In this document: piece by piece, positions 1-13,200 of the stretch
Position numbering within the stretch: the stretch's first letter is position 1
How the letters are laid out: every line of letters starts with the position of its first letter
Source of the DNA: Icerya purchasi
Lineage: Eukaryota; Arthropoda; Insecta; Hemiptera; Monophlebidae
DNA length: 64,000 nucleotides
Assembly: GCA_039619475.1 (NCBI GenBank)
Contig: CM077115.1
Span: 26,549,083-26,613,082 of the forward strand
Direction of reading: 5' to 3'
Position numbers and translations under genes: made by a program
Notes under the pieces: generated by a model
Database searches by the model: none
The model's input: only the letters and a program-made list of their open reading frames with translations
What the model was told of the DNA's origin: nothing

Positions 1-400
1 AGAGTGTTCTTTTAGGAAGACGATAATTCGAAATTTAATCTATCTAATAACAATTAGGTAGCTACATAAACACTAGAAGGTAAGCACGAATGTAAAGTAG
101 ATGTAAATGAACAGATGCAGAAAAAGATTATGATAATCTGCTGTTGCAGTAGAGGTCTGCTTTACACCTCCGCTCCGTATTTCTTTGAAATAAAAACTTC
201 GGCACGAAATATAAATAAACCGGATTTTGCGACATATATTGAAGATTTCTGTTAGAGGCAAAAAACGGACAAAAATGTAGTATGATTTGAACCAGAACAC
301 ACTGCATTCTTTCATAATTGTACAACACAGCATTCAACGTTTGTTATCTTATATAAAGTAACGGGACATAATCATAGAAAAAAAATATATTATACCTTAG

Positions 401-664
401 CGCGGTAGCCTAGTGGTTAAGGTGCTTGACTACTAAATCAGAGGACATAGGTTCAAGACTTGTCTTGATCCGGATCCGAATCGCTCCCAGGTTTACCCAG
501 CTTGAAATAATTGGATACCAGGGAAATCCGGGAAAGCAAAGTGGGCCGAGAGAAAGAAACTGGCTCTAATATTCTCATGAGATTCATTAGTCTTAGTACA
601 CTGTGAACCTTAACTTCACAATCCCCGACGCCTTGCTAAGGGTATGGGACTTGCTTTACTTACT
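401..664 (+). mobile_element. tRNA-derived SINE with 8-bp target-site duplication
   Basis: The head resembles a tRNA gene: an A-box-like GTAGCCTAGTGGTTAAGG and a B-box-like GGTTCAAGACT. A unique body (GCTCCCAGGTTTACCCAGC) and a tail of TTAC repeats follow. TACCTTAG occurs at 393-400 and again at 665-672, exactly flanking the element. A second copy lies at 15038-15302. SINEs of this type are transcribed by RNA polymerase III and moved by LINE enzymes. Confidence 0.85.
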
Positions 665-689
665 TACCTTAGGCTAAGAATGACGTAGT

Positions 690-955
690 CATTAATATAT
701 TTTTTAAATTGAAGTCAAACTGATCATATTACAATATCAGCTATAATATATTTTTTATTATTATGTGATAAAATAATTAAATTCGGAGGTTAAAAAAATC
801 GTGAAAAAGTAATAAAGTCCACTAAAATATTTAAACGCGTAAATACACACATTGCGAGAATGCTGGATGAAAAATACGTACGATATTACAAATTTATTTT
901 GAATTTAGTACTATGTAAATGTAAATTATCGTTATATTTAACTTAATATAGGGGA
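690..955. repeat. dispersed AT-rich repeat, copy 1
   Basis: It shares an ordered set of blocks with 4195-4510, including CATATTACARTAT, the block GAGAATGCTGGATGAAAA, CGATATTACA, and TTTTGAATTTAGTAC followed by ATGTAAATGTAAAT. The copies differ by indels. No coding signal is seen. Both copies sit just downstream of a tRNA-headed SINE. Confidence 0.6.
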
Positions 956-1135
956 AAATCCCGTAATGGCGGATAAGGTTTTCAGAAAATAAAATAAAAA
1001 TTACTTCGAGGAATGTATCTTTATTTATGGATTAAGTCAACAAAGTTTAAAATCAAAATAAATGAACAAAAGTGCAACTTCTGCATGAAGACATATTTAG
1101 AACCTAAATCAATCTTTGGTAAAGAAAAATTGCCA

Positions 1136-2995
1136 TCACTGCAAATGACACCTAGTACCAAACAGATTTAACTTCGAACCCCAAGCACCAGACATTTTCA
1201 AAACCGTCTGCATCGATCGCATATGTGTAGGCATCTGCACATTTAAGATGATTGCACACGCTTTATAAGCCCATTCATTACAGCTGAAACACTGTATCCG
1301 GTTTTTGTCGTGCTCTTTTAAACACACTACGCAGGTAGTTCTTCCTATGTCGGACATTTGATTTAATGGCTCCTTTTTCTTAGCATTATCTTCACTTTTT
1401 CCTTTAGTCTTCATGCCTTCGGTTTGATTCCTCTTCTCTTCTATTTGTGTTTTGATCTTTTTTTATTCTCCTTAATGTTCTTTTTATTCTTTTTTTTTCC
1501 AACAGAAATTTTGTATAATGATGATGTTAGAATTTTACTTTTTTCACATTTTCTCTTCCGAGCTGCTGATCGCTTTTTGGCAGCATCTGGTAATGGCGAC
1601 AATTTATGAACAGTCCAGACAACATCTGGATCACAAACCTCGTCGATAGTTTCAGACCGCTGATTCTCTTGGTTCGTTGGTAGATTCTTTAGAGGAGTTT
1701 GTGAATTCTTCTGAGACCAAATTGTTTGACAGTTCTGAATCGCAGGCCGTAGATTAATTACTTGCAAAGACTAAATCACTGAAAGATGCGTGAACTTCCC
1801 TGCTGCAGCCCGGTGTGTTTGAGGAACTTCCTAGCTCTTCGAGTGGAATATTAGTCACGTCTGCCGCCAAATAATCCAAATCAGAAAATAAATGCCTATC
1901 GAATGGGTGAATTCCTGTGCACTTGAACCCAGGAACTGCAATATCGTAGTCGGCTATCCGAGATCCAGCATTTGCTCTCATCCACATGTAGTAACGTTGG
2001 TTATACAAATATTTAATTGGCTTCATGAATGTTCTGTCCAGCGGTTGCAGTTTTGGGTTGTTGTGTACGATGACGAACTTATCAAATTTCTCGCTAAAAA
2101 TTGATGATCGCCAGGTCTTATGGGTACAGTGGTTATCCGGTAGAATCATCACAGGACTCTCTTTTGTCAGCACGAATAGCTACAACCATTGTAGAGAAAT
2201 ATCACTGTACATCCAGTCTTTTGGTTGGGCTACGTCTACGCTCTCGGCTATAGTATTAATCATGAGCCGATCATTCATCCTTTGTGTCTAGGAAAGCCAA
2301 AAATAGTGGTACGAAGTAGCCGTTTGCACTCATACAAAACAAAACTGTTATATTATTGCCCCTCTCAGCAAAAGGGAGCTTTCCTACGTGACCGACACAA
2401 CCTTCAGAGCAAGAACTTTTTGATGTTTGTGTACGTAACTGACTCCAGTTTCATCACAGTTTTAAATGTTGGAAGGTGGAAATTTGTACTGTAGCTTCAG
2501 TTCTTTATGATTGTTATAAGCGAAGTCTACTTGTAGTTTGTTAAACTTTACGGCTCACATCATGCTTGTCGACTCTGGTGCTCTCAGCGAAACGTCAGAA
2601 TGTCTCTGCATAAAATAGTAATAAAAATGCTTCCCGGCAATAAATTTCTCTTTGTTAAAGTGATAAGGGGTCTTCATAGTTTCAGCCAAGTCGAAAGCTA
2701 ACTTCAGACATTTTTTTTTACCAATGACAGATATCTATTGGTCAAATATTTTACATAGTCCACTAAAACTTGTTCGTACTCAGGTGAGAAGGTATTAAAA
2801 TCTAGCAATCTATGGTTGCAACGTCACTTCTTCTCCACGGTTCCTTACCGATGTCTTATCACCTAGAGTACCTTTTGGGGAGTTGTAGCGTGACGAACCT
2901 TTTCTCAAACCCATTTCTTTAGACAAAACCTTATCTGTCGCAGTTTATAAACTTTGTTGGTCTCATTTTCCTTTCCTTTTCCATGTTGATTTATT
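1136..2995 (-). pseudogene. decayed pogo/Jerky-like DDE transposase with C-terminal PHD-like finger
   Basis: Reading the - strand from about 2990, blocks appear in order but in shifting frames. First is the DNA-binding segment (LVDYVKYLTNR, LAFDLAETMK, GKHFYYYFMQRHSDVSLRAPE). Next is the DDE_1 start NCDETGVSYVHKHQKVLALK, preceded by a stop, then the second catalytic block (MILPDNHCTHK with HNNPKLQPLD). A C-terminal segment GIHPFDRHLF follows, then a Cys-rich finger (CVVCL, CFSCNEWAYKAC) at about 1250-1340. This order matches pogo/Tigger/Jerky-type transposases carrying a PHD finger. Several stops and frameshifts make it non-functional. The 139-codon piece at 1754-2173 is the longest intact part. 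Confidence 0.8.
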
Positions 2996-3260
2996 TTCAT
3001 TCTTCTTTGCTTTGAAATAACGTACATCAATTATTGTAATAAATATAAATTATTACGAGAAAAAACAATTTATTCACTGTCTGGTGTTAAGTGACAACTT
3101 TCAAAATTAAGTTATCTTGAAATCGCATTCTGCATCAAAATAAGCATGAACTGTTAAATTTTTATTTCTTAACGTAATTTTTATTTAATCTTTTCAGGTT
3201 GTATCATTTTATTTGCCTTTAAAGAGCGGTGATAATTTTTACTTTTTTCTATATTTTAAG

Positions 3261-3343
3261 GTTGAAAATTACCCTGCTGTGTTTGATGAAGTTACAAAAA
3301 TTTCCGTTTGACGAACAGCGTTGTCCACTTATTTTAGAAAGTT
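3261..3343 (+). CDS. channel exon A: Cys-loop exon (83 nt)
   Basis: Acceptor AG ends at 3260 after a T-rich tract; donor GTAAGT is 3344-3349. The exon needs two bases from an upstream exon and ends with one base, T, which joins GG of the next exon to make Trp. It encodes the signature disulphide loop: C, then LMKLQKFPFDEQR, then C, with the canonical FP-D motif. Following residues are PLILESW. This is the leftmost exon of the gene I can find; the preceding 3.2 kb is transposon-derived or unassigned, so at least the signal peptide, loop D and loop A exons are upstream of the window. Confidence 0.88.
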
Positions 3344-6300
3344 GTAAGTAAATAATTATAATCTTTTTGTAATTAGAACTATTTTCTTGTTTTAAATAAT
3401 AATAATAATAATAAGCCGATCTTTAAACTTCTTGGTACTTCCAAAGTAATCATTAATATAAATCGTACCGTTTGGTCTGAACGCTTCGTACATTCTTGTT
3501 GAACAGATATAGATAGTGTTCATGGCAATTGTACATGTAAAGTGAATGTTTACCAGACAATACTGAAGACTGGTACTGTAAACGTTTGATTTAAAACCTA
3601 ACATAATGAATTAAATTTGGTTTTAATACCATTCTTTTCTGTTCGTTTTTACTGAGTGTATTTGATGAGATGTTCTTTAAAGTTTCTTTTATCTACGGTT
3701 TTGATTATATGACCGCATTCGTTGTTTACGTATATTATATATGTATGTATATATAAATGTAAGTGTATATACATATATATATAGTCGTCGCGATAGCCTA
3801 GTTGCTAGAGCGCTTAACTTCCGTTATAGAGGTCATGGGCTCGATCCCGAGCGACGACAGAACTTATTACAAGAATTAAATAAATAAACGCTAATAATTA
3901 CGCGGAAGGCAATGGCAAACCACCACGTACAACATCATATGCGCGCTAGGTCAGTACACAGCAGACATACACGGGACTGTACTTGTAGCGCGATAGCAAG
4001 CGGCTACTATCAGTTCGGAGTATAGTTTTGCGCTTGTATACTCGCGTTGCGTATAACAATTGCCTAGCACACTACCTATATCTGTACAGCTGAGATGTAC
4101 AAATAGGTAGTCGCCGACGCTCAGAAGCTGAGTATGGCACTATATTCTTCTTTCTCATATATATACAAATACATACATACATATGCATATCATTTTTTTA
4201 TTAAAAGAAGTTAAACTCGTCATATTACAGTATGAGGTATAATATTTTTTTTATTACAATGTAGTAAAATAATCAAATTTGAAGGTTGTGAAATTATACC
4301 CCGATTTCTTAATAAAGCTTCCTTGGTTTGAAAAAAAACAAAAACGTGCAAGAATAATAAAGACACAAAAATGTTTAAGCACATAAATATACATGGTACA
4401 AGAATGCTGGATGAAAAGTGCATACGATATTACATATTTAAAATTGAATATCTTTATTTTGAATTTAGTACCATGTAAATGTAAATCATGGTTATCTTTA
4501 ACTGAACATACAGCGTCTTTGATGCATTAAACATAATGCTTGACTGAACTTGTTTTAATTGAACCTGTTAATTTTACCCATCATTTTGATTTTTTCACTC
4601 TTTTAAAAGGGAAGTCATGCGAAAGCGGATTTTGAAATTTATGTTTAATCAGATTTCTATTGTGAGGACTGTGTTTTACTATGTGCTAACCCCCGTGTAC
4701 GATGTCACGTTAAAGCATAGTTTTGACATTTGTAAAGGTCAATGGAAATACATTTAAAATGACTGCGGACCGTTGCAACCTTTTAAATATGTTTTTTTGG
4801 GCACGTCAACAGTGGAACTTACCCAACGCAAAAAATTGTACATTATATAAGGAAAAGATTAGAAATTTTACTCAGATTGGCGGAAGCGCTACAATGACAT
4901 AAAATACAGGTGTTGTTACTCTTGTGCGCACGGATTCATTCATCATCTATCCTCAGACTGTGAATCACGTTATATTTTATTTTGGTTGACGCCTTTGTTA
5001 AAATAAGAAATATGTAGCTGTATCGTCGAGTTATTGTAGCTTTAAATATTCTGTTTTCTGGTTTTGAATACGGATTGGGCATATTATTTATATTGTACAC
5101 GGGGGGCTAGATGTTAAAAAGCGTAATTATCAAACGAACTTAAGAATCAAAAGTGTTTTTATAATTGTACTTTGCAGTAAATTATTACTTTTATAACATT
5201 TTTTTTACAAGACGTTGAGAAAATGAATTTAGAATTTAATTTTTTTATATATGTAAAACAATTAAATTTAATGAAATTAAAATGTTGCGGTGTAATGTTT
5301 ATTTATTTGTTGATGGTTGTTAAACATATTTTAAATATTCTTATTGAGGTGATTTTTATTGTGAACATTGGTAGGATGCTGAAAAAATTTTTGCTTAGAA
5401 ATTACTGTAAACGCGAAACTAAAGTAATATTTGTTTCCGTATAATTTATATTGATAATTAAACCGAATGTGTCTGTTATTTGATTTATAGATTTTTTCTA
5501 TTTTTCAGGGACGTACAATACCACTGATCTAATTTTAGACTGGGAAGAACATTCACCGGTAGTGGTTAATAATCAGCTTCATATGACTGAATATAATCTG
5601 GTCGCCGTGAAAACAAATCGAACTTTTGTGCTGTATAGTCTACCAGACAGTACTTGTACCGGCTTTGAGCATACTCATTATTTTGGTAAATTTGGTAAGT
5701 TTTGATATAATTTTGGATTCTTTAACTGGTTTATGTTTAAAAGATAAATAGGGGCGCAGAAGACAATTAATAATTATATAATGATCAAAAAAATGATATA
5801 TAAGCACATGTGTGTATTAAAAAATAAAAAAATTAATGTATTCAAATTTGTTTATTTCGAAATAGGAATTTTAAAATATACTAGTTTCGGGAAGTTCTTA
5901 TATGTCGTGTATTATTATTTTTTCAATTTTTATGAAGAGTGTAAAATCTTTTAGCTGGAAATTACAGTACTTTAACGGTGTACTTTTATCTGGAAAGAGA
6001 AGTTGGACATTATATAATGGATTATTATGTTCCCAGCATTTTACTGGTTATGGTGTCATGGGTTTCTTTTTGGTTAGATCCGAATGCAGTACCTGGTCGT
6101 ACTACGTTAGGTAACAGATATTTGTTATTTATATCAAATATTAATTTTCTTTTCACTATTAAATTATTTTTACGATGTTATCCAATAAAATTAAAGAAGA
6201 TTAAAGCCTAAATAAGTACTACTAAAATTTATTTAATATTTTGTACCCTTACGCGATCGTAAAATGTTAAAGTAAATGCGCGTGTATAAGTAAATGAACT

Positions 6301-7204
6301 TTCGATAAATGAGGTGTAATTAAGGTGTAGAGTTCAGTCTAAATATATATATACATATATATATATGTATATATATTTTTTAAAGAAAAAAAGAGAAAAG
6401 ATGACATATTTGAACGAGATGTTTTTTCGAGTGCGATTTATTTGTATTAGTAAAACCGCGCATGTTCTTTAGTTATATTTTCCTTAAATTCTGCTAACAA
6501 TAAGTAAAAATAAAACAGTAGCTACGATGCTTTTCATTAAAAATGAGTTAAAATTATATTACTAAAAACAACATCTTTCAGTTTAGGAGATTTTTTTCGC
6601 CTAAAATGTCATTGTTACTGTTGAAAACAGTATGTGACATTATTAAGTTACGAGTATTTAATTAGATTACAAGTACTCTCGATTTGTTACTTTCAAATAT
6701 AAATCGTGATCGCGTATTTCATAATTTTCATTTCTGGTTACTAATTCATTGGAACATACTTATATTTTATTACAGATGTTGAATTAAGAGTTTATTCGAT
6801 AGTTCTGTCGATTCGCCCGTTCTAATCAATACGAAAAGTTACATATTGTTTTATATCCACATTAATCTCAATGTAAATAATCTTTTGCTAAACTGTTATA
6901 AGCATATTTATGTTTACTCTTTCTAAAGAATACTGACGTAAATTTAAGAAGAAAAAAAATTATGTTTATATTAATTACAACGTAATTATTAGGCTACCCC
7001 CTTTGAAAAAATGTCCCAGTTTTATGTAACGTTTGTTATATTTTATAGGATTTCTGTGATTATGTTATTATATTCATATGGACCTATTTAGAATTATGTT
7101 GTAAATTTTAATCATTTTATACAAAGTATAGAAAAGAAAGAGATAGAATTGTAAGCAAGAGGGGTTAAGGGGCACCGCCCCTTGCGAGGCCAAAATAGTC
7201 GAGT

Positions 7205-7254
<50 letters not shown>

Positions 7255-10200
7255 CACACAATGTGTGTTCAATAAGTAACGTTACGCGGATTATTTCACG
7301 CCCGCTGTTTGGTGAAACTGTGTGAAATGATGTCGGTGAACGTTTCCAAGCTGGTGAGTTATGAGGCACGCGCGGTCACCAAATTTCTGACAGCTGAAGA
7401 AGTTGTAGGTGCAAAAATTGATCGCAGACTGTGCATAGCATTCGATGCAAATAACATTATGACGCGTAAATGTGTCTCAGAGTCAAAGGAAGCAAGTAAA
7501 GTGTGAATATTGAAAGGTCAATCAGGTCTGCCGAAAGCCAAAACTGAATGCTTGCCGGAAGGTTCTCGCAACCATCTTCTGAAACCGGCACGGACTCCTA
7601 CTGTTAAAATTTCGCACATAGAAGGATGTGATAACGGAGTATATTTACCGTGATACTCATGTAGCACTTCATCGAGCGATTAATCGGAAGAGACATGGCT
7701 GCAGTCTGGAGAGCAGTGCTTTTGCACGATAATGCGCAACCGCACACGTCTGTTCCCGTTCGCACGTGTATTAAAAATCAAAATTCAGACGAATTTTCAC
7801 ATCCACCCTACTGACATCTTTCGATTTTCACGTTTTCCCTATTTTAAATGTGTAGGAAACGTTTTGTAATAGACGAGGTCATGGAGGCAGTAACGAAATT
7901 TTTCACTAAATGCACTGCCCATTTTTACCATGACGGTATCGTTACTGACCCGGTATGATAAATGCCTTAATGTTTTGGAAATTATGTCGAAAAATAAACT
8001 ATTTCTTCTAGTTTCTTTGGTATTTTTTTCATAATTTTCGGATGCCTTATACCTTTCTTGCAAATCATTCGTTGAGGCCAACTTTATATCACTTTTTTAA
8101 ATCGCATTTTTTTTAAATAACTGTAATTATTTTTTTTATTTCTTCTTCATTTTATTTCCCTTGTACCGTTTGGTTATTCGATAAACTGATCATCTTTTAC
8201 TCATCTGATTCCTTTCCTTTTAAATGTAAAAAATTATTATTTTTTAACATTTTTGCGTAAAAATAAATGCGGTCTCGTATAGGGTGATGTCTCAACTTTT
8301 AAAATTTGGTTTACTTTTTTCAGGTTAATGAATTTATTTTCTTGATTCGTCGTTACATTAAAATTTAAGTAAAATGAATCGTAAACTTAATTTCAGTATA
8401 TAATATGAAAAAGGGAATATATGTATGTTTATGTATAGCTATAAGTATAGCCGCTAAAATCTGTATCTCTTTATTCTTTATTTTAAAATATTTAAACACT
8501 TATAGGAAATTAATTTTTATAATGTGATTCTAATATAAATTTATGTGCATATTAAATTTTTTGGAGCAATTCGGATTATATGATTTAAATGATTGATTTT
8601 ATTTTCCTATTCTGTTAATGGAAACATACGATAAATCTTTGAAAGGGTTCATAATTTGATAAATGTCCAAAACTCTCGAGATTTTTTGCACTTCATTTTT
8701 CGACTAGTGTAAAAATGAGACTTTTATAATTTTTTTTTATTACATTTTTTTCATTGTATCATGTTTTTTTTCTTCTTATTTTTATTTTAATATTTACCTT
8801 ATTAAAAAAAAAAAAAATTATTCATTTTAGGAACTAGTACTATGCTGACATTTATCACACTTTCAAGAAATATCGGCAGTTCTTTACCTAAAGTTTCCTA
8901 TATTAAAGCAACGGAAATATGGTTTATTGTTTGTACTGGTTTTATATTTGGTTCCTTGGTCGAATTTGCTTTCGTTAACACAATTTGGCGGAGAAGGTAT
9001 GCCACACTGTTTTCTTTAAAAGGATGTCTGATGTTGTTTGGAAAATTTAAACAATTAAAAATTATTTTTTTTAAACAGTAAGGAGTGACAATTATTGTAA
9101 CTATGCATATTCTATGTGGGTGGTGATAATTAACTCGTAAGTAGAATGCGAAATATAGTTATTTACCGAGTATAATTATTTTATTATTTCCTCTTAGGTA
9201 GTATGGCTTTACTCGCTGTTTAATTACGGTTATCTCATTTGTTCGCATTTTCGTTATCGGCTTGTACAATTGTTATCAGCAAACTAGCTACATTTTCTAT
9301 TATTATTTATTCGGAATGAATTTCAATTTTCTTCATATTTAATCATCGCTATATTTTAGCAGCTTTTTTTATTTCATTTAGATTTTTCTACTATCGTTTA
9401 CTATATATCTTTTTTAATTTAGCTAATTCTCGTTTTTTTTTAGGATTTCCGCTTTTTTCTTTCCCTTTCCTTCTTTCTATAATTTACGCTGATATTTTAT
9501 TGCTTTTTTTAGATGAACTGGACTGGTGACATTGCTTCCAATTCCATTCTCTATTTGGTAGACGTAAATGTACGTATTAAGAAAAAGCCGTCAAACCCTC
9601 TTTTGCCTGTATCCCCGTCTATTGTCCAACGAATTGAGATTATTTCAGTCCGAAATTTCTGTCCTTAAAAATGATGAGAACAACAACGGTAACGCTAATA
9701 ATAATCACATCAAATCGTTTTTATTATTATTAATATTGCAATAAAATTTACTAGCGCGTTACCTAACGCTATTTGTGGAGAAAACACGAAATAAATCTAA
9801 AATATAATAATCAAAATAAAATTAAAAATTCGTGATTTATACGCATAAATCGAAACACAACAAAACAAAACAAAAGCAAAAGAAACAAAGTAACATTTGT
9901 AAGTATAAAACAAATTAGGTTTATTTATATCAATAATAGCGGTTAAAGATAGCCTCTACTTAATGATTTTCCTTTTGTCTATTTCAAAAGTCTATCTATC
10001 TTTAGCTCTCCCGACTTAACTTTTTCTCTTCTCTTCTCAGTTCATGGCGAAACAGAATATCGTTGTAATGCCGCAACCGCCCTGTTCTTCTGGCAGACTT
10101 TTTTTTATTTTCCGAACTCAAGAAGACACTCAAAGGATACCATTTTTCAACAATGGATAAAAAATAAGGACTATATCGCAGAGCGAGATACTATACCTAA

Positions 10201-13200
10201 AAAAGCGTTCCAACAATGTTTCTCAAAACTACGGTATAGCGTAAGTGTATAATATCAAAGAGGGAGGGGGGGGGGGAGGGCTACTTTGAAAGAACTACGA
10301 AATAAACATTGAACATTAGGCAAATACTTTTATAACCATAACTTGTGTATCGGATGTTTTTTTTTTTTTTAATCCGCTATAGAATAATCGCAGCTGCAAA
10401 GATCTTTATTAAGCCTATTGAAGTATTTCCTTTTTCTTAGTTGTTCGCAGTTTTAGTATTTTGTTTAATAATTTCGGTAATTTTTTTGTAAATCAATTTT
10501 ATTGGGAAGAAAGGAAAAAGAAATGAAAGAATTAAGCTAAGAAAAAGAATAATCAGATGTTTGCAGTTAAATAGTAAATATGTTTGCTTAGTAAAGATAC
10601 AAAATATGGTTGCCTAAAATTAAAAAGTTCGACAGTGCAGAATGATATTAGCGTCTGTTTTGTTAATTTTCCATCGAAAAAGTTCGTTTAATTTTTCTTT
10701 TCTTTTAGTTGCTGCTGATTTAAACCGTTGTGGCGAATGAAAGAACGAACACGTTTATAGAAATAAACTCAGATAAGATAACAACCCGACAGTTGCAACG
10801 TGATAAAAACGAATTGTGTTTTTTTCTACTTTTAAGGGAATACAAAGAATCGAAATTCTACGGAGCTTTTCTACTTCTTAATCGATAAAGAAATTTTGAT
10901 CCGTTGTAAATTAAAGAAAAGTAGTAATGAAAAAAAAAAAGAAACATGTAGGTTAACTAAAAAATATCAAAAACGGCTGCGGAATATAAAAATTTGTATC
11001 TGCTTTTATGAGTGTGTGAAATAGTATGTAAAATTATTTCATTTAATTTGACTTATGATAATTGAGTGTAGATAAGGTAACTGCTTTATTATCATAGAAG
11101 TCTTAGAATGACAACAAAGATAAAAAACACTTATCGCCATGTAATGTATATTAGAATTATTGCGCGATTTTTCACCATCTAAAATTAACTATCATTGCAA
11201 AACGTTGAAATCATTACATAATTTAAAGTAATTACACTGCGGTGCGATTAGTTTTAGCTTATCAGTTTGGGAATATACACGTTTTTGTATTGTAGCATTA
11301 GAAGTTAACAGACAAAAGCTCATTTCAGTTTTTAAAGTGAAGTCGCTCAGAAGATTTCTCAATAGTAATAGATCACATAGCAATGCTAAATATATTAGAA
11401 CTCTACATAACTTTACATCTAAACTAGTGCGCTATAAGCTAATCACAGAACTACCGTATTTACTCGCGTAATTTACGCTCTCACGTAATTTACGCACCCT
11501 AATTTTTGCCCACATTTTTTTTAAGAAATAATATAAACCATATTTTCGTTATTAAAATACATTAGTAGGTTCAACATTACTAGACAATGTCTAATTTCTT
11601 AGAAGTAAATTACCAGTACTCGAATTTATAAATTACCGTAATTTAGTTACTTATTGTTATATAAATATAAAGGTAACTGATTTCGCTTGATGAGTGTTTT
11701 GTTTAGGTAAGAGATAATTTTGAAATACACACCTATTACGTATAACTCGCAAAATGCAGGTTGGTATGATTCCTCGTGTAATTTACGCACCTCCTTTTTT
11801 GTCAGGTTAAAAACGACAAGAAGTGCGTAAATTACGCGAGTAAATACGGTAATTGCTTTAAACAGGCCCTTTCTACTCTTAACATAAAAAATAAGAGTTT
11901 GTGGAAAGTATGTAAACGGTATAATAGGCACCCTTGCTCCATTCCTCCGCTGCTTGACTTGAACTCAAATTGTTACGTGTATGAAGACTGAAATAAAGCC
12001 GAATTGCTTTCAGCGCACTACTGTTCAATAGACGGTCAAAATTCCCATCTTGCAACTAACTATCAACAAAATAAAATCAGAGATCATATTGCTCGTTTTT
12101 TAAAGAATGCTAGTATCAGCCTAACCCAGATGAAACTTTCTATGCCCAAAGAAATTCGTAATTATATCAAAAAATTGAATTCTAGCGTGTCCGTTGGAAC
12201 GATAATATTCTCAACATTGTTTTAAAAAATATCCCAAATGAAGGTATCGTAGAGTTTTAAATAATATAATAAATGTCATCTTAAAAACTGGCTACTTTCC
12301 TCAAGCATGGAAAATTGCAAAAGTATTTCCAATACCCAAACCTGGTAAAGATGCGTCAAATATTACTAACATTGGATCCATTAGTCTTCTCTTGTGTAAT
12401 ATAAGTAAAATTGCTGAAAGAGTATCACTCAAGAGACTAACACTCGAATATTAATAATTTAATCCCAAAAAGTCAGATTTCAACCTTGTTACTCTACTAC
12501 TCAGTAAGTTGCCAGAATAACCGAATTTATCACGGATAATTTTAATCGAAGTAAACATTCTGGGTTAGTACTCTTTGATGTGGCTAAAGCTTTCGATACT
12601 CGTCGGCATCGAGAACTTGTATACAAACTAATAAATGCTAAATTTCCCACTTACTTAATTAAAATAATTATAAACCACCTTAACAACAGACCATTTCACG
12701 TAACTCTTAATAAATATTAATCTACAAAGAAAACTGTCCTTGCAAGCGTACCGCAAGGTAGTGTCCTCGGGCCCTTCCTCTTTATATTGTTTCTCAGCGA
12801 TTTTCCTAAAATTTTTAACACAGGTCGCTTTATATGCTGACGATGTTGCCCTCTATTGTGCTTCTTATAGACCTATTACCGTAAGTAACAGACTTCAGAG
12901 TGCCTCGACACGAGTCTTAAAGTAACCGGATGGCAGAAAGACACAGCTATATTCTTCACCCGCAGACGATTTCCAAGAAAACTAATCATTTCTGGAACTG
13001 ACATTGCCTAATCTAATCATATCAAGTATCTTGGCTTGATATTAGACAACAAACTAACTTTCAGCAAACATATCGAGTACATCTCAGTTACAACAAACGG
13101 AACTATCTCGCTAGTATATCCCTTGCTCAATCGCAAATCCTACTTAAGCGCAAATAACAAACTTGTCATCTACAAATCACTTATAAGGCCTATTTTATCA

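Larger units (their letters stand above)
6111..8830 (+). other. intron C-D of the channel gene (2.7 kb)
   Basis: It contains a TA microsatellite near 6346-6378, a hairpin-bearing repeat (6971-7222), a TA/TG microsatellite and a dead mariner. The remaining sequence is AT-rich with no supported exon. Confidence 0.7.

Noticed and set aside
401..475. tRNA gene at the SINE head (also 3785-3860 and 15038-15110)
   Set aside because: A- and B-box-like motifs are present but the cloverleaf is imperfect at two of them and all continue into conserved SINE bodies, so they are SINE promoters, not tRNA genes.
3392..3604. - strand open frame containing FRPNGTIYIND, resembling a ligand-gated channel N-terminal strand
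   Set aside because: It is on the opposite strand to the channel gene, lies inside an intron, has no splice sites in the right phase and ends in a TAA-repeat poly-Ile run.
10040..10160. possible alternative channel exon after TTCTCTTCTCAG
   Set aside because: The 40-codon frame after the acceptor is in the wrong phase for exon D, has no channel similarity and ends in a stop before any donor.
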